The translations under genes were made by a program, and so were the position numbers. The notes below the pieces were generated by a model. That model worked only from the letters and a program-made list of their open reading frames with translations, was not told the DNA's origin and made no database searches. DNA of 64,000 bases. It comes from Shewanella sp. Choline-02u-19 (GTDB lineage Bacteria > Pseudomonadota > Gammaproteobacteria > Enterobacterales > Shewanellaceae). The stretch covers positions 1,116,001-1,180,000 of the forward strand of contig NZ_PJBE01000013.1 in the NCBI RefSeq assembly GCF_002836205.1, given 5' to 3'. Position 1 is the stretch's first letter, and each line of letters begins with the position of its first letter. Positions 6,726 to 15,167 of the stretch are shown here, piece after piece.

Positions 6726-9173
6726 TTAGGCTGCTTGTACCTGTTTGGCGAACTCAAGCACACGTGCTTTAAGCTCTTCAGGATCAAAGTCATCAACATT
6801 GATGGACTTCATGCGGCCAATTTCAGCGCGCTCTAGCAGTGCAATCTCATCTTCGCTAAGCACGCCAAGCGCTTTGCCTTCTGCAGCAATTTTATCTAAC
6901 CACATAAACGGTATGCGCTTGCCAGCTGCTTTACAGACCTTGTCGTAGATAGGCTCTGAAGCCAAGATGTCTTTAAAGGTTTGCTCTTGAATACCCACAG
7001 CATTGTGCTCGCTAGGTGTCCAAAATTGTCCTTTACCCATACGCTCACGGCTAGCACAAGGTGTTTGCATTATCTGAGCAACCTTATGGTCAAGCACGTC
7101 AGTAGGGCGTTTTAATGGACGACCAAATGGGAAAATAACAGCACGTAACGGCAAACCAAGACCCATTGGGAAGTTATCAAGTAGATCATCTAGTGAAGTT
7201 TGTAGCTTATGAAGTGAATCTTCAACTGCCCACTGTACTAATGGTAGATCCTCTAACTGGCGTCCTTCATCTTCATAACGCTTAAGCGTTGCCGAAGTAA
7301 GGTATAGCTGGCTGAGCAGGTCTCCTAAACGGGCTGAAATACGTTCTTTACGTTTAAGGTTGCCACCTAATGTCGCCATCGCTAAGTCAGAAAGTAACGC
7401 CAAGTTCGCACTGAAGCGGTTCATTTGCTGATAGTAGCGCTTAGTTTTATCTGAGTAAGGTGCGTTAGAGAAGCGGCTAGAGGTAAGACCTAACCAGAAG
7501 CTACGAACCAAGTTACTGGTGGTAAAACCAATATGACCAAAGATAGCCGCATCAAAATCACGCAGACCTTTGTTAACATCCGTATCAAATGCGGATTCCA
7601 TCTCTGCTAACACATAGGGATGACAGCGGATCGCACCTTGACCATAAATGATCATCGAGCGAGTCAGAATGTTTGCACCTTCAACGGTAATTGCAATCGG
7701 AGCGGCTTGATAGCCACGGCCGAGATAGTTATTTGGGCCTAAGCAAACCCCTTTACCACCATGAATATCCATGGCATCGATAACACATCGTTGCATTCTG
7801 TCGGTGAGGTGAAACTTCACAATGGCGGAAACGACTGATGGTTTTTCACCTAAATCGATAGCGGTTGTCGTTAACGTAGTCACAGCATCCATTAGGTAAG
7901 CATTACCACCGATGCGCGCCATTGGCTCTTCAATACCTTCAAGCTTACCAATCGGTAGCTTAAATTGACGACGAATTCGAGCGTAAGCCCCTGTTGCTAA
8001 TGCGGCGGTTTTAATACCACCTGCTGAGTTAGACGGAAGTGTAATACCACGGCCAACAGATAAACATTCAACCAGCATTTTCCAGCCTTGGCCAGCCATT
8101 TCTGGACCACCAATAATAAAGCTTAATGGGACAAACACATCGTTGCCGCGGGTTGGACCATTTTGGAACATACAGTTAAGTGGGAAATGACGACGACCGG
8201 TTTCTACCCCTTCAATGTCGGTAGGAATAAGTGCACAAGTAATGCCTAGCTCTTCTTTTTTACCTAAGAGTTGGTCTGGGTCGCGCAGTTTAAAGGCAAG
8301 GCCTAACACAGTCGCAACTGGCGCGAGAGTAATGTAGCGCTTGTTCCATGTCAGATTCATGCCGAGGACTTCTTCGCCTTCCCATTCACCTTTACAAACG
8401 ATGCCGTAATCGGGAATAGCACCTGCATCACTACCCGCTTCAGGGCTAGTTAATGCAAAACAAGGGACTTCAAGCCCTTTTGCAAGGCGTGGAAGGTAAT
8501 GATCTTGTTGAGCGGTGGTGCCGTAATGCTGCAGTAACTCACCAGGGCCGAGTGAGTTTGGTACGCCAACAGTAGAGGCTAACTCACTGCTTAAACCCGC
8601 CAGTTTTTGCAATACGCGTGACTGTGCATATGCAGAATATTCTAAACCGCCATATTTCTTCTTAATGATCATGGCGAAGAAGCCATTATCTTTCAAATAT
8701 TGCCATATCTCTTCGGGGAGGTCTGCTAACTCATGCGACACTTGATGCTGGTTGAGCATCTTGCACACCTCTTCAACTGGACCGTCTAAGAATGCTTGTT
8801 CCTCTGCACTGAGAGCGGCCTTTGGGTAGTTATGTAGTTTGCTCCAATCAGGCTTTCCTGCAAATAGGTCTGCTTCCCACCATGTGGTTCCGGCTTCAAT
8901 CGCTTCTTTCTCTGTTGTTGACATCTCTGGCATAATCCCGCGATATATTTTGAGTAACGGGCGAGAGATGACATTTTGTCTGAAAGAACTGAGATTAAGC
9001 GGTAAGGCGATAACCAGAAAAACAACCCATAGTAGCGGGCTAATTACTGCTGTACCTGTGCCGATAGCCATAACAATGGCGGCACCCAAGGTGGCAGTGA
9101 GTAGGGAGACTCTTAGATAGGCAAAAGCGCCTATGGTAAAAATCATCGCCAGAATCCAAAGTAGGGTAGTCAC
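6726..9173 (-). CDS. fadE: Acyl-CoA dehydrogenase FadE
   Basis: FAD-dependent enzyme for the first step of fatty-acid beta-oxidation, converting acyl-CoA to trans-2-enoyl-CoA. At 815 residues it has the long FadE form: two N-terminal membrane-type hydrophobic stretches (residues 1-60), the acyl-CoA dehydrogenase N, middle and C domains (about 100-520; ALTSPEAGSDAG is the middle-domain FAD/substrate motif and HGGKGVCLGPNNYLGR a C-domain motif) and a DUF1974 tail. Start is GTG at 9173 with AAGGAG 9 bases upstream. A PsrA-like palindrome lies about 135-150 bases upstream, consistent with fatty-acid-responsive repression known for Shewanella fad genes. It is divergent from the YafJ-like gene. Confidence 0.95.
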   Translation of the reverse strand: MTTLLWILAMIFTIGAFAYLRVSLLTATLGAAIVMAIGTGTAVISPLLWVVFLVIALPLNLSSFRQNVISRPLLKIYRGIMPEMSTTEKEAIEAGTTWWEADLFAGKPDWSKLHNYPKAALSAEEQAFLDGPVEEVCKMLNQHQVSHELADLPEEIWQYLKDNGFFAMIIKKKYGGLEYSAYAQSRVLQKLAGLSSELASTVGVPNSLGPGELLQHYGTTAQQDHYLPRLAKGLEVPCFALTSPEAGSDAGAIPDYGIVCKGEWEGEEVLGMNLTWNKRYITLAPVATVLGLAFKLRDPDQLLGKKEELGITCALIPTDIEGVETGRRHFPLNCMFQNGPTRGNDVFVPLSFIIGGPEMAGQGWKMLVECLSVGRGITLPSNSAGGIKTAALATGAYARIRRQFKLPIGKLEGIEEPMARIGGNAYLMDAVTTLTTTAIDLGEKPSVVSAIVKFHLTDRMQRCVIDAMDIHGGKGVCLGPNNYLGRGYQAAPIAITVEGANILTRSMIIYGQGAIRCHPYVLAEMESAFDTDVNKGLRDFDAAIFGHIGFTTSNLVRSFWLGLTSSRFSNAPYSDKTKRYYQQMNRFSANLALLSDLAMATLGGNLKRKERISARLGDLLSQLYLTSATLKRYEDEGRQLEDLPLVQWAVEDSLHKLQTSLDDLLDNFPMGLGLPLRAVIFPFGRPLKRPTDVLDHKVAQIMQTPCASRERMGKGQFWTPSEHNAVGIQEQTFKDILASEPIYDKVCKAAGKRIPFMWLDKIAAEGKALGVLSEDEIALLERAEIGRMKSINVDDFDPEELKARVLEFAKQVQAA

Positions 9174-9306
9174 TGTTATTCTCCTTTTAGTTGTGACTTA
9201 TCACGTTTAGCGAGTCACTTATTTACTGTCTGGGTCACAATTATAGTCTGTGGTCAGACCTGTGTCTCATAAAATTTAAACGCTAGTCAGTTTTAATACA
9301 AGTCTT

Positions 9307-9324
9307 TTCAAACAAATGTTTAAA
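9307..9324. promoter_or_regulatory. Putative PsrA operator upstream of fadE
   Basis: TTCAAACAAATGTTTAAA is an imperfect palindrome of the (T)TYAAAC-N4-GTTTRAA type. PsrA, a TetR-family regulator of fatty-acid degradation in Shewanella and Pseudomonas, recognises sites built from AAAC and GTTT half-sites. It lies between fadE and the divergent amidotransferase-like gene. Assignment is by motif only. Confidence 0.45.
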
Positions 9325-9414
9325 TTTTTTGTGTCAGGGGAGGATTCCACTATGGCTAGCAACTGGTTAGAATGGACAAATAAAGTTGTAGCTTATTGAA
9401 CGGGGTTAAGATTA

Positions 9415-10191
9415 ATGTGCGAGTTGCTGGCCATGAGTGCCAATGTGCCGACAGATATTGTATTTAGTTTCACTGGCCTTGCAGAACGCGGCGGTGTGAC
9501 TGGCCCACATATTGATGGTTGGGGGATCACTTTTTACGAAGGTAAAGGAAGTCGAACATTTAAAGATGCGCGCCCTAGCAGTGAATCTCATATTGCAAAA
9601 TTAATTAAATCATACCCAATTAAAAGTGAAGTGGTGGTGAGCCATATTCGTCAGGCTAACCGCGGTTGTGTCTCACTAGAGAATACTCACCCTTTTACGC
9701 GTGAGCTTTGGGGGCAATATTGGACTTATGCGCATAATGGCCAGTTAAGCGGTTATGAAGCTAAGTTTGTGCCGACACGGTTCAATGCGGTGGGAGATAC
9801 CGATAGCGAAATGGCATTTTGTTGGATTATGGACAAAGTGGTAGCGCAGTTTGGTGATAAAGCCCCTGACGACATGCTAGCGGTTTATCGTTTTATTGCC
9901 ACTTTGGCTGATGAGATAAGAGCCCTAGGTGTGTTTAATATGATTTTGAGTGACGGTGAGCACCTAATGAGTTATTGCAGTAATAACTTGTGCTACATCA
10001 CCCGATGCGCGCCGTTTGGTAAAGCCAAGCTAATCGATACCGATGTGGTGATTGATTTTGATACTGAAACTACGCCGAATGATGTTGTAACCGTCATTGC
10101 GACTCGACCACTGACAAAGAATGAGCAGTGGAATGTATTAGCACCAGGTGAGTGGAAGCTGTTTAAGAAAGGTGAGTTACTCATAGGTTAG
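9415..10191 (+). CDS. Class II glutamine amidotransferase-like protein (YafJ type)
   Basis: A 258-residue protein of the Ntn-hydrolase GATase class II fold. Cys2 becomes the N-terminal nucleophile once Met1 is removed (MCELLAMSANVP), as in the family. The fold motifs GWGITFYEG near 41, VVSHIRQANRG near 78 and NTHPFTRELWG follow, then WTYAHNGQL, the oxyanion-side Asn-Gly. The length matches E. coli YafJ. No synthetase partner is adjacent, so its acceptor is unknown; family members are annotated as putative glutaminases. It starts at ATG 9415, divergent from fadE, and ends in a strong terminator. Confidence 0.88.
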   Translation: MCELLAMSANVPTDIVFSFTGLAERGGVTGPHIDGWGITFYEGKGSRTFKDARPSSESHIAKLIKSYPIKSEVVVSHIRQANRGCVSLENTHPFTRELWGQYWTYAHNGQLSGYEAKFVPTRFNAVGDTDSEMAFCWIMDKVVAQFGDKAPDDMLAVYRFIATLADEIRALGVFNMILSDGEHLMSYCSNNLCYITRCAPFGKAKLIDTDVVIDFDTETTPNDVVTVIATRPLTKNEQWNVLAPGEWKLFKKGELLIG

Positions 10192-10207
10192 GGGTTGTTG
10201 AAATAAT

Positions 10208-10245
10208 AAAAAGCGTGGTTAGCTAATGGCTATCCGCGCTTTTTT
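10208..10245. terminator. Bidirectional intrinsic terminator
   Basis: A long stem with one mismatch joins AAAAAGCGTGG...TAGC to GCTA...CCGCGCTTTTT; T-runs on both strands. It separates the YafJ-like gene from the convergent DUF3108 gene. Confidence 0.88.
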
Positions 10246-10272
10246 AATGTTTGGTTTGGACGTTGATGTTAG

Positions 10273-11064
10273 TTATTGCTCGATTGTATTGCCTGATGCA
10301 GTGGTCTCTGGCTTAACGGTTTCGGCTATTACTGGCGTAACAACGGTTGCCTCTTGCTCAAATTTATAACTGAGCAGTTTTATATCGAGTTGTTTACTGC
10401 CTTTCTCAAAATGCGTTAAGCGGATGGGGAGATAGCTTAATTCTGGTGACATCCAGAAAAATGTTTGTCGCTTGGTACTGTCACGCTTAACTTCAAACTT
10501 TAAGGTTTGGTAGCTGCCGCTGTCAATGTTGACGCGCTCTTTGCCGACAATTTTAAAGGCGTAGTCATCAATTTCTCCCTCTTTCACCATGGTGTAATGT
10601 AGCTCTTCTTTATTGGCGGCCATATCGAGCCTAAATTGTAACTGCACCATTAGAGCATCAAACAGCTCGGCGTCGTAAGGGAACTTTGCTCGTTCATCTT
10701 TATAACGGCTATGAACCACATTTTGCCCCTTAGCAAAAGCGATTTGCTCTCTAAAATCAGGCCCGGTTCCAGTTCTCTCGACAGAGTAACGCATTGGCAC
10801 TAGCTGGTTGTCTTGGAGTGTGAATTCACTGCGAACATGGCGTTGATCGGAGAGCATTAGCAGACTGACATCACTGTCGAAACGGTATTGGAATACGCCT
10901 CCGTCAGGGGCCGATAAAATATAACGCGCACGACCCAGTTCGATACTGCCATAGTTGACTTGATATTCAGCTGTGTGGGGAGTCAAAGGCGTAGTGTCAG
11001 CTGTGAGGGGATAGCTCGTCAATAGCAAGCTAGCAGCAAATAAAATACGTGACTTTTTAGACAA
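10273..11064 (-). CDS. DUF3108 family periplasmic protein
   Basis: A 263-residue exported protein. Start is TTG at 11064 with AAGGAG 7 bases upstream, which decides this unusual start. A signal peptide (KKSR, then a hydrophobic FAASLLLTSYPLTA) ends near residue 22. The mature part has the DUF3108 pattern: HTAEYQVNYGSIELGRARYILS near the start, then antiparallel-strand repeats, FDALMVQLQFRLDM, and near the end WMSPELSYLPIRLTHFEKG. The family is thought to be beta-rich and periplasmic, with no assigned function. It is 33 bases from the upstream atl-like gene on the same strand, so the two may be co-transcribed. Confidence 0.85.
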   Translation of the reverse strand: MSKKSRILFAASLLLTSYPLTADTTPLTPHTAEYQVNYGSIELGRARYILSAPDGGVFQYRFDSDVSLLMLSDQRHVRSEFTLQDNQLVPMRYSVERTGTGPDFREQIAFAKGQNVVHSRYKDERAKFPYDAELFDALMVQLQFRLDMAANKEELHYTMVKEGEIDDYAFKIVGKERVNIDSGSYQTLKFEVKRDSTKRQTFFWMSPELSYLPIRLTHFEKGSKQLDIKLLSYKFEQEATVVTPVIAETVKPETTASGNTIEQ

Positions 11065-11096
11065 AAATCTCTCCTTAAAACAGTGTTTAATGTGCT

Positions 11097-11450
11097 TTAA
11101 AACGGTATTGAAAGCACTAATGTTGCCATATCAGGTCGCCATTCATGATCAGACAGCTTAACTCGACCGCGATTGACGATAACGCCTTCGCTGCGTAGCA
11201 GCTCCATTTGATCCCTGAAAGGTTGAGTATGTTCGGCAAACGAAATCTTGCCTTGGCTGTTAATCACTCTATGCCAAGGTAGGGCTAGTGTTTCAGGTGC
11301 GGCTTTAAGTGCCTTAGACACATAACGTGCTCTGCCTGGTAGCCCGGCTAAATCTGCAATTTTGCCATAAGAACTGACATTCCCTGCAGGGATCATAGAC
11401 ACAATATGCCATATTTGCGTCATAGGTGAAGCTTTGTTGTCGCTTTCCAT
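11097..11450 (-). CDS. Alkyltransferase-like protein (ATL, MGMT family without the reactive Cys)
   Basis: A 117-residue protein with the DNA-binding C-terminal domain of O6-methylguanine methyltransferase: IPAGNVSSYGKIADLAGLPGRARYV carries the winged-helix recognition part and the Arg finger. The active-site PCHRV is PWHRV here (Trp59), so it cannot take up an alkyl group. ATL proteins of this kind bind O6-alkylguanine and bend the DNA to recruit nucleotide excision repair (known for E. coli YbaZ and yeast Atl1). Start ATG 11450 has a GGGA about 9 bases upstream; an internal Met at residue 10 is an alternative. It is the first gene of a leftward pair with the DUF3108 gene. Confidence 0.9.
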   Translation of the reverse strand: MESDNKASPMTQIWHIVSMIPAGNVSSYGKIADLAGLPGRARYVSKALKAAPETLALPWHRVINSQGKISFAEHTQPFRDQMELLRSEGVIVNRGRVKLSDHEWRPDMATLVLSIPF

Positions 11451-11672
11451 GAATCACTATCCCTTTATTTTCTCTTAAACTCTATCGTGTATCGGGATCT
11501 ATCACAAGATTGTCAGCAGATCATTAATGCGGTTGATAACGCGAAGGTTGGTTACGCCTGTTAAACTTTTGCCAGCATGCTGCTACTTTATTAATGCGTT
11601 GTAATATAAGGTAAAAGTTCTTGCTGAGACTTAGCGCTAAAGTAATAATAGCGCTTTTCTACGGTATATATC

Positions 11673-12347
11673 ATGTCTGCGCAGGTCATCAACCCTCTCT
11701 TTAGCTCGTTACTGTTGCTATCTACTGTTTCTCTACCTGCTGTGGCTGAGCAGTATCGTCATATTGCGGATCCGCTCAACCTAAGTGATTCGCTGTATGT
11801 TGGCTTTACTGACAATGTACTCAACGTTGGTGGCACCTTGGCGACGGACCATCAAAAATTTTCGGCCAACACTAATACCGGAGGTGATAAATGGCATTTG
11901 GGTTATCTATATTCATCCTCTAATCAGTGGCATCTTAGAGCATCGATTGATCATGGTAAAACCGATACCCCTCAAGGAAAAGCCAGCCATTATCAGTATC
12001 AACTGGGTTTGATGCATGAGCATAAAGGCTGGTTAAATACCCAAGTATTTACTGAGTTTGCCGTTAACCATTTAGCGGTTAAGTCTTATACCGACAGTAC
12101 CGCGGCTAACGCCAGTATCACAGTGTTAAAACCGATTACCGAACATTGGTACAGCGAACTGTATGCCAGAGGTAATGCAGGGATTGATGGTGTTGAGCGT
12201 TTTGATGCGAGGGCCTGGTTAGCAATGGGCTACCAAGTGAACCCTCAGTGGTCATGGGTGGTACGTTATCAGTATGATTGGGAAAAGCTTGAAAATATTG
12301 AAACTGATGACACCCAATGGGTATTTGCCGTTCGCTCTCAGTTTTAA
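11673..12347 (+). CDS. Predicted outer-membrane beta-barrel protein
   Basis: A 224-residue protein with a signal peptide ending at about PAVA-EQ (residue 26). The mature part alternates polar and aromatic residues as in short amphipathic strands (for example WHLGYLYSSSNQWHLRASIDHG and SWVVRYQYDWEKL) and ends in Phe, the usual signature for BAM-dependent outer-membrane insertion. The size suggests 8-10 strands. I do not recognise a specific family. It stands alone and is followed by a strong terminator. The ribosome binding site is weak. Confidence 0.7.
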   Translation: MSAQVINPLFSSLLLLSTVSLPAVAEQYRHIADPLNLSDSLYVGFTDNVLNVGGTLATDHQKFSANTNTGGDKWHLGYLYSSSNQWHLRASIDHGKTDTPQGKASHYQYQLGLMHEHKGWLNTQVFTEFAVNHLAVKSYTDSTAANASITVLKPITEHWYSELYARGNAGIDGVERFDARAWLAMGYQVNPQWSWVVRYQYDWEKLENIETDDTQWVFAVRSQF

Positions 12348-12374
12348 TGCTGTTGCAATAACATCGTACACAAT

Positions 12375-12410
12375 AAAAAGCCCACGCTAATGAAATTAGT
12401 GTGGGCTTTA
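12375..12410. terminator. Bidirectional intrinsic terminator
   Basis: AAAGCCCACGCTAAT and ATTAGTGTGGGCTTT form a 15-base stem with one G-T wobble and a 3-base loop. It lies between the outer-membrane protein and the convergent transporter gene. Confidence 0.9.
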
Positions 12411-12435
12411 AACATGTTAATTGAGGCAGAATGAC

Positions 12436-14148
12436 TTAAGCTAGCTCGCCGTCAATGGTGTCTTGCGCGTGTGGTGTAACGCCAAATTTATGGAAAATAA
12501 TTAAACCGAACGCAGTCAGTAGACCGAGTCCGCCAATAATAAACCACATCATATCTGGGCGCTCAGCACCTTTGGCAACTTCACTATAAAGGTAGCCAGA
12601 TAATGGACCTGCCAGTAAAAAGCCAATAGCCGATGAGACAAAGTAGTAGCCCATAAACATGGCTTTTTTATCATGAGGTGCAAAACTAGCAACGTATTCT
12701 TGACTCTTTGGTGAGGCAACCATTTCTCCAATAGAGAATACTAAAATCGAGGTGAGTACCATTGCACCGCCCATGATTGCGCCATGCGCTAAGCCACCAA
12801 TGGCTGTGCCTAGTGCGAGGATAATGGTTCCGCCAACCAGTACTGGAAGCGCTTGGAAGCGCTCAACAAAACGGCTAACAAGTAGTTGCATCATGACAAT
12901 CGATAAAAAGTTAAGCCCGATAAGGTATTCAGGGTTCACTTGGCGATGTTCACTGGCCCAGCTCTGGGCGTATTGCACTGCCAAGGCTGGAGTTTGCTCA
13001 ATAGCGGTAAATGCTTGGCTTATTTCGGTTGTTGGTACCATCACTTTGGCATGAACCAGTTCAAAATAGGCTTGCTTCGCATTTAAGGTTCCAGCACTGA
13101 ACTCTTGTGCTAAGCGGGTGACTTCTGATTGCAGTAAGCTGATATCGACGGGCGCAAAGAACTGCTGTAAGTCTGGGTAGTTAGCTAGCATCAAGACTAA
13201 ATCAGTGGTGTCGACAAAGTCACGGATATAGATAGGTAGCGTAATAAAGATTTGCTGATACACCATCCACATGCCCGATAAAATAAGCAGGTAGATAACA
13301 AATGGTTTGTTACCTAGGCTAATTTTTTGGCCATACCATGGCGCGCCTTTTTGAGATGAAGCCAGCTTGTCCCAAATAAGATGGGCACTGAACCAACAGG
13401 CATAGATAATAAGCGTCGTTTCACCGGTGATCCATTTAGCCCCAAAAGACATTAATATAATCAGCGTACCGAAAAATAGAATCGCGAAACGAGCATTACC
13501 GAGGACCTCTTGAATATCGCTGAAAACGGCTTTGAGTGGTTTACCTTTTTGGCTATTTTGATCCGTTGGCTCTTTGTAGAATAACAGAGCAGGGATAAAG
13601 TTAAGTGCGATCCAGAATGAAGACATAATAAACACCCAGTCCCAGCTAATGGCGCGCACGTAACCCGCCACGAATGGCCCTAAGAATCCACCAATATTGA
13701 CCATCATGTAAAATATGCCAAAACCTAAGCCACGGTTAGTGTCATCGGTGGTACGGGCGACAGTACCTGTTACAACAGGTTTAAAGCACGCAGCGCCTAC
13801 AGCCACGCCCATGAAGGCAACAAAGAAGCCCATAAAACTATCGACCTGACCCAATATATAATAACTGGGGCACATGATGGCATAAGAAATTAGAAACATT
13901 TTCCGGTAACCATAACGGTCGGCAAGTGCGCCTGTCAGTACTGGGAAAAGGTACAAGAAAAAGGGGATCATACCTTGTAGCAGGCCACGTTCTTGATCAG
14001 AAAAACCTAATCCACCTTGATTTTCTGGCGAGGTCATATAGAGCGATGAAAGGGCAAAAAAGCCATACCAAGCGAGTCGTTCAAAGATCTCCATGGTATT
14101 TGCGACAAAGAATGTCGGGGGTAAGGGGGATCGCACAGCTTGTGTCAT
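12436..14148 (-). CDS. MFS transporter of the POT (proton-dependent oligopeptide transporter) type
   Basis: A 570-residue inner-membrane protein with about 12-14 hydrophobic segments. The first segment contains MEIFERLAWYGFFAL, matching the ExxERFxYYG motif of POT carriers (the Glu/Arg pair couples proton and peptide), followed by GALADRYGYRKMF, the MFS A-motif. A non-hydrophobic insertion of roughly 90 residues (about 305-395, including FSAGTLNAKQAYFELVHAKV) separates the two halves and is longer than in typical POT proteins. Substrate is probably di- or tripeptides, but the insertion leaves that open. The gene is monocistronic and divergent from the deformylase gene. Confidence 0.82.
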   Translation of the reverse strand: MTQAVRSPLPPTFFVANTMEIFERLAWYGFFALSSLYMTSPENQGGLGFSDQERGLLQGMIPFFLYLFPVLTGALADRYGYRKMFLISYAIMCPSYYILGQVDSFMGFFVAFMGVAVGAACFKPVVTGTVARTTDDTNRGLGFGIFYMMVNIGGFLGPFVAGYVRAISWDWVFIMSSFWIALNFIPALLFYKEPTDQNSQKGKPLKAVFSDIQEVLGNARFAILFFGTLIILMSFGAKWITGETTLIIYACWFSAHLIWDKLASSQKGAPWYGQKISLGNKPFVIYLLILSGMWMVYQQIFITLPIYIRDFVDTTDLVLMLANYPDLQQFFAPVDISLLQSEVTRLAQEFSAGTLNAKQAYFELVHAKVMVPTTEISQAFTAIEQTPALAVQYAQSWASEHRQVNPEYLIGLNFLSIVMMQLLVSRFVERFQALPVLVGGTIILALGTAIGGLAHGAIMGGAMVLTSILVFSIGEMVASPKSQEYVASFAPHDKKAMFMGYYFVSSAIGFLLAGPLSGYLYSEVAKGAERPDMMWFIIGGLGLLTAFGLIIFHKFGVTPHAQDTIDGELA

Positions 14149-14447
14149 ATTATCATCCGTATACTTTATACATTTTTAAGGATGTTAACATAGCTGTTAC
14201 TAAAATGGATCGTATTGTGTGATTTTGAATCGTTTTCGCGCTAAGGGAAGCGCCGTAATTTAATATAATTCCCGAGCTTATATTATCGACTTTATTCTCA
14301 GTATCGTAACGGTTGCCATCTGAACGGCCTCTTTTCGGGGCAAACAGGGGCTGAGTACGGTAAGTTAAGACTCGCAAGAGTTGCCTTTATTGTCGATTCG
14401 GTCATAATAGCGCGAAATTTTTTAGTTAATACTAGTGTGATAATGAT
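14149..14447. other. Divergent promoter region (transporter / def)
   Basis: About 300 bases between divergent genes. Must hold both promoters; I see no open frame or clear operator. Confidence 0.4.
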
Positions 14448-14942
14448 ATGGCAGTGTTAGACATTTTAACGATCCCTGATGAGCGGCTTAAACGAAAAGC
14501 TGAGCCGGTTAAGGATATTGATGCGGTGCAGGGTTTTATTGATGATTTGATTGAAACCATGTACGACACCGAGGATGGTATCGGGCTTGCAGCAACTCAA
14601 GTCGGTAGCTTGCATGCTATTTTAGTTATCGATTTGTCTGAAGAACGCGATCAGCCGATGGTATTGATTAATCCTGAAATGGTAGAAACGCGTGGTGATT
14701 TTCAAGGGGAAGAGGGCTGTTTGTCCATTCCTGGTTATCGTGCGAAAGTGAATCGTCATGAAGGCGTAAAAGTCACTGCATTAGATCGCACAGGTCAAGC
14801 ATTCGAGATCGATACCGATGAGTTTCTTGCCGTTGTACTGCAACATGAGATGGATCATCTCAAGGGTGTGGTGTTCACCGATCACCTGTCGATGTTAAAG
14901 CAGCAAATAGCGCTCAAGAAAGTGAAAAAGTATAAATATTAG
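14448..14942 (+). CDS. def: Peptide deformylase
   Basis: Removes the N-formyl group from nascent proteins. All three motifs are intact: GIGLAATQ (residues 44-51), EGCLS (89-93, metal ligand Cys91) and HEMDH (133-137, metal ligands His133 and His137, catalytic Glu134). The 164-residue length matches the family. It is not next to fmt, unlike the main def of many bacteria, so it is probably one of several paralogues. A strong terminator follows. Confidence 0.95.
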   Translation: MAVLDILTIPDERLKRKAEPVKDIDAVQGFIDDLIETMYDTEDGIGLAATQVGSLHAILVIDLSEERDQPMVLINPEMVETRGDFQGEEGCLSIPGYRAKVNRHEGVKVTALDRTGQAFEIDTDEFLAVVLQHEMDHLKGVVFTDHLSMLKQQIALKKVKKYKY

Positions 14943-14983
14943 GCTCTTGCCTTAAAATTTTATACACAAACGCATTATTTAAT

Positions 14984-15013
14984 AACGCCCCTCAATTGAG
15001 GGGCGTTTTTTTT
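14984..15013 (+). terminator. Intrinsic terminator after def
   Basis: AACGCCCCTC and GAGGGGCGTT flank a short AATT centre and are followed by eight or more Ts. Confidence 0.95.
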
Positions 15014-15061
15014 GGCTTGCAGATCTGAATCGAGTACTTGCGATCTCAATAAAGATAATTA

Positions 15062-15081
15062 TACTGTATGTATATACAGTA
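15062..15081 (+). promoter_or_regulatory. LexA box (SOS operator) of the imuA-imuB-dnaE2 operon
   Basis: TACTGTATGTATATACAGTA matches the gammaproteobacterial LexA consensus CTG-N10-CAG with an AT-rich alternating centre and extended TA flanks. It lies 86 bases before the imuA start. SOS induction of imuAB-dnaE2 is well known. Confidence 0.92.
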
Positions 15082-15167
15082 TTTAAATTTAAGGATCATA
15101 ACGCCTGTTATCAAAGGGTAGGCCCTCAAATGATGAGTACTTTTTTATCTCACAGACAGGTGGAAAC

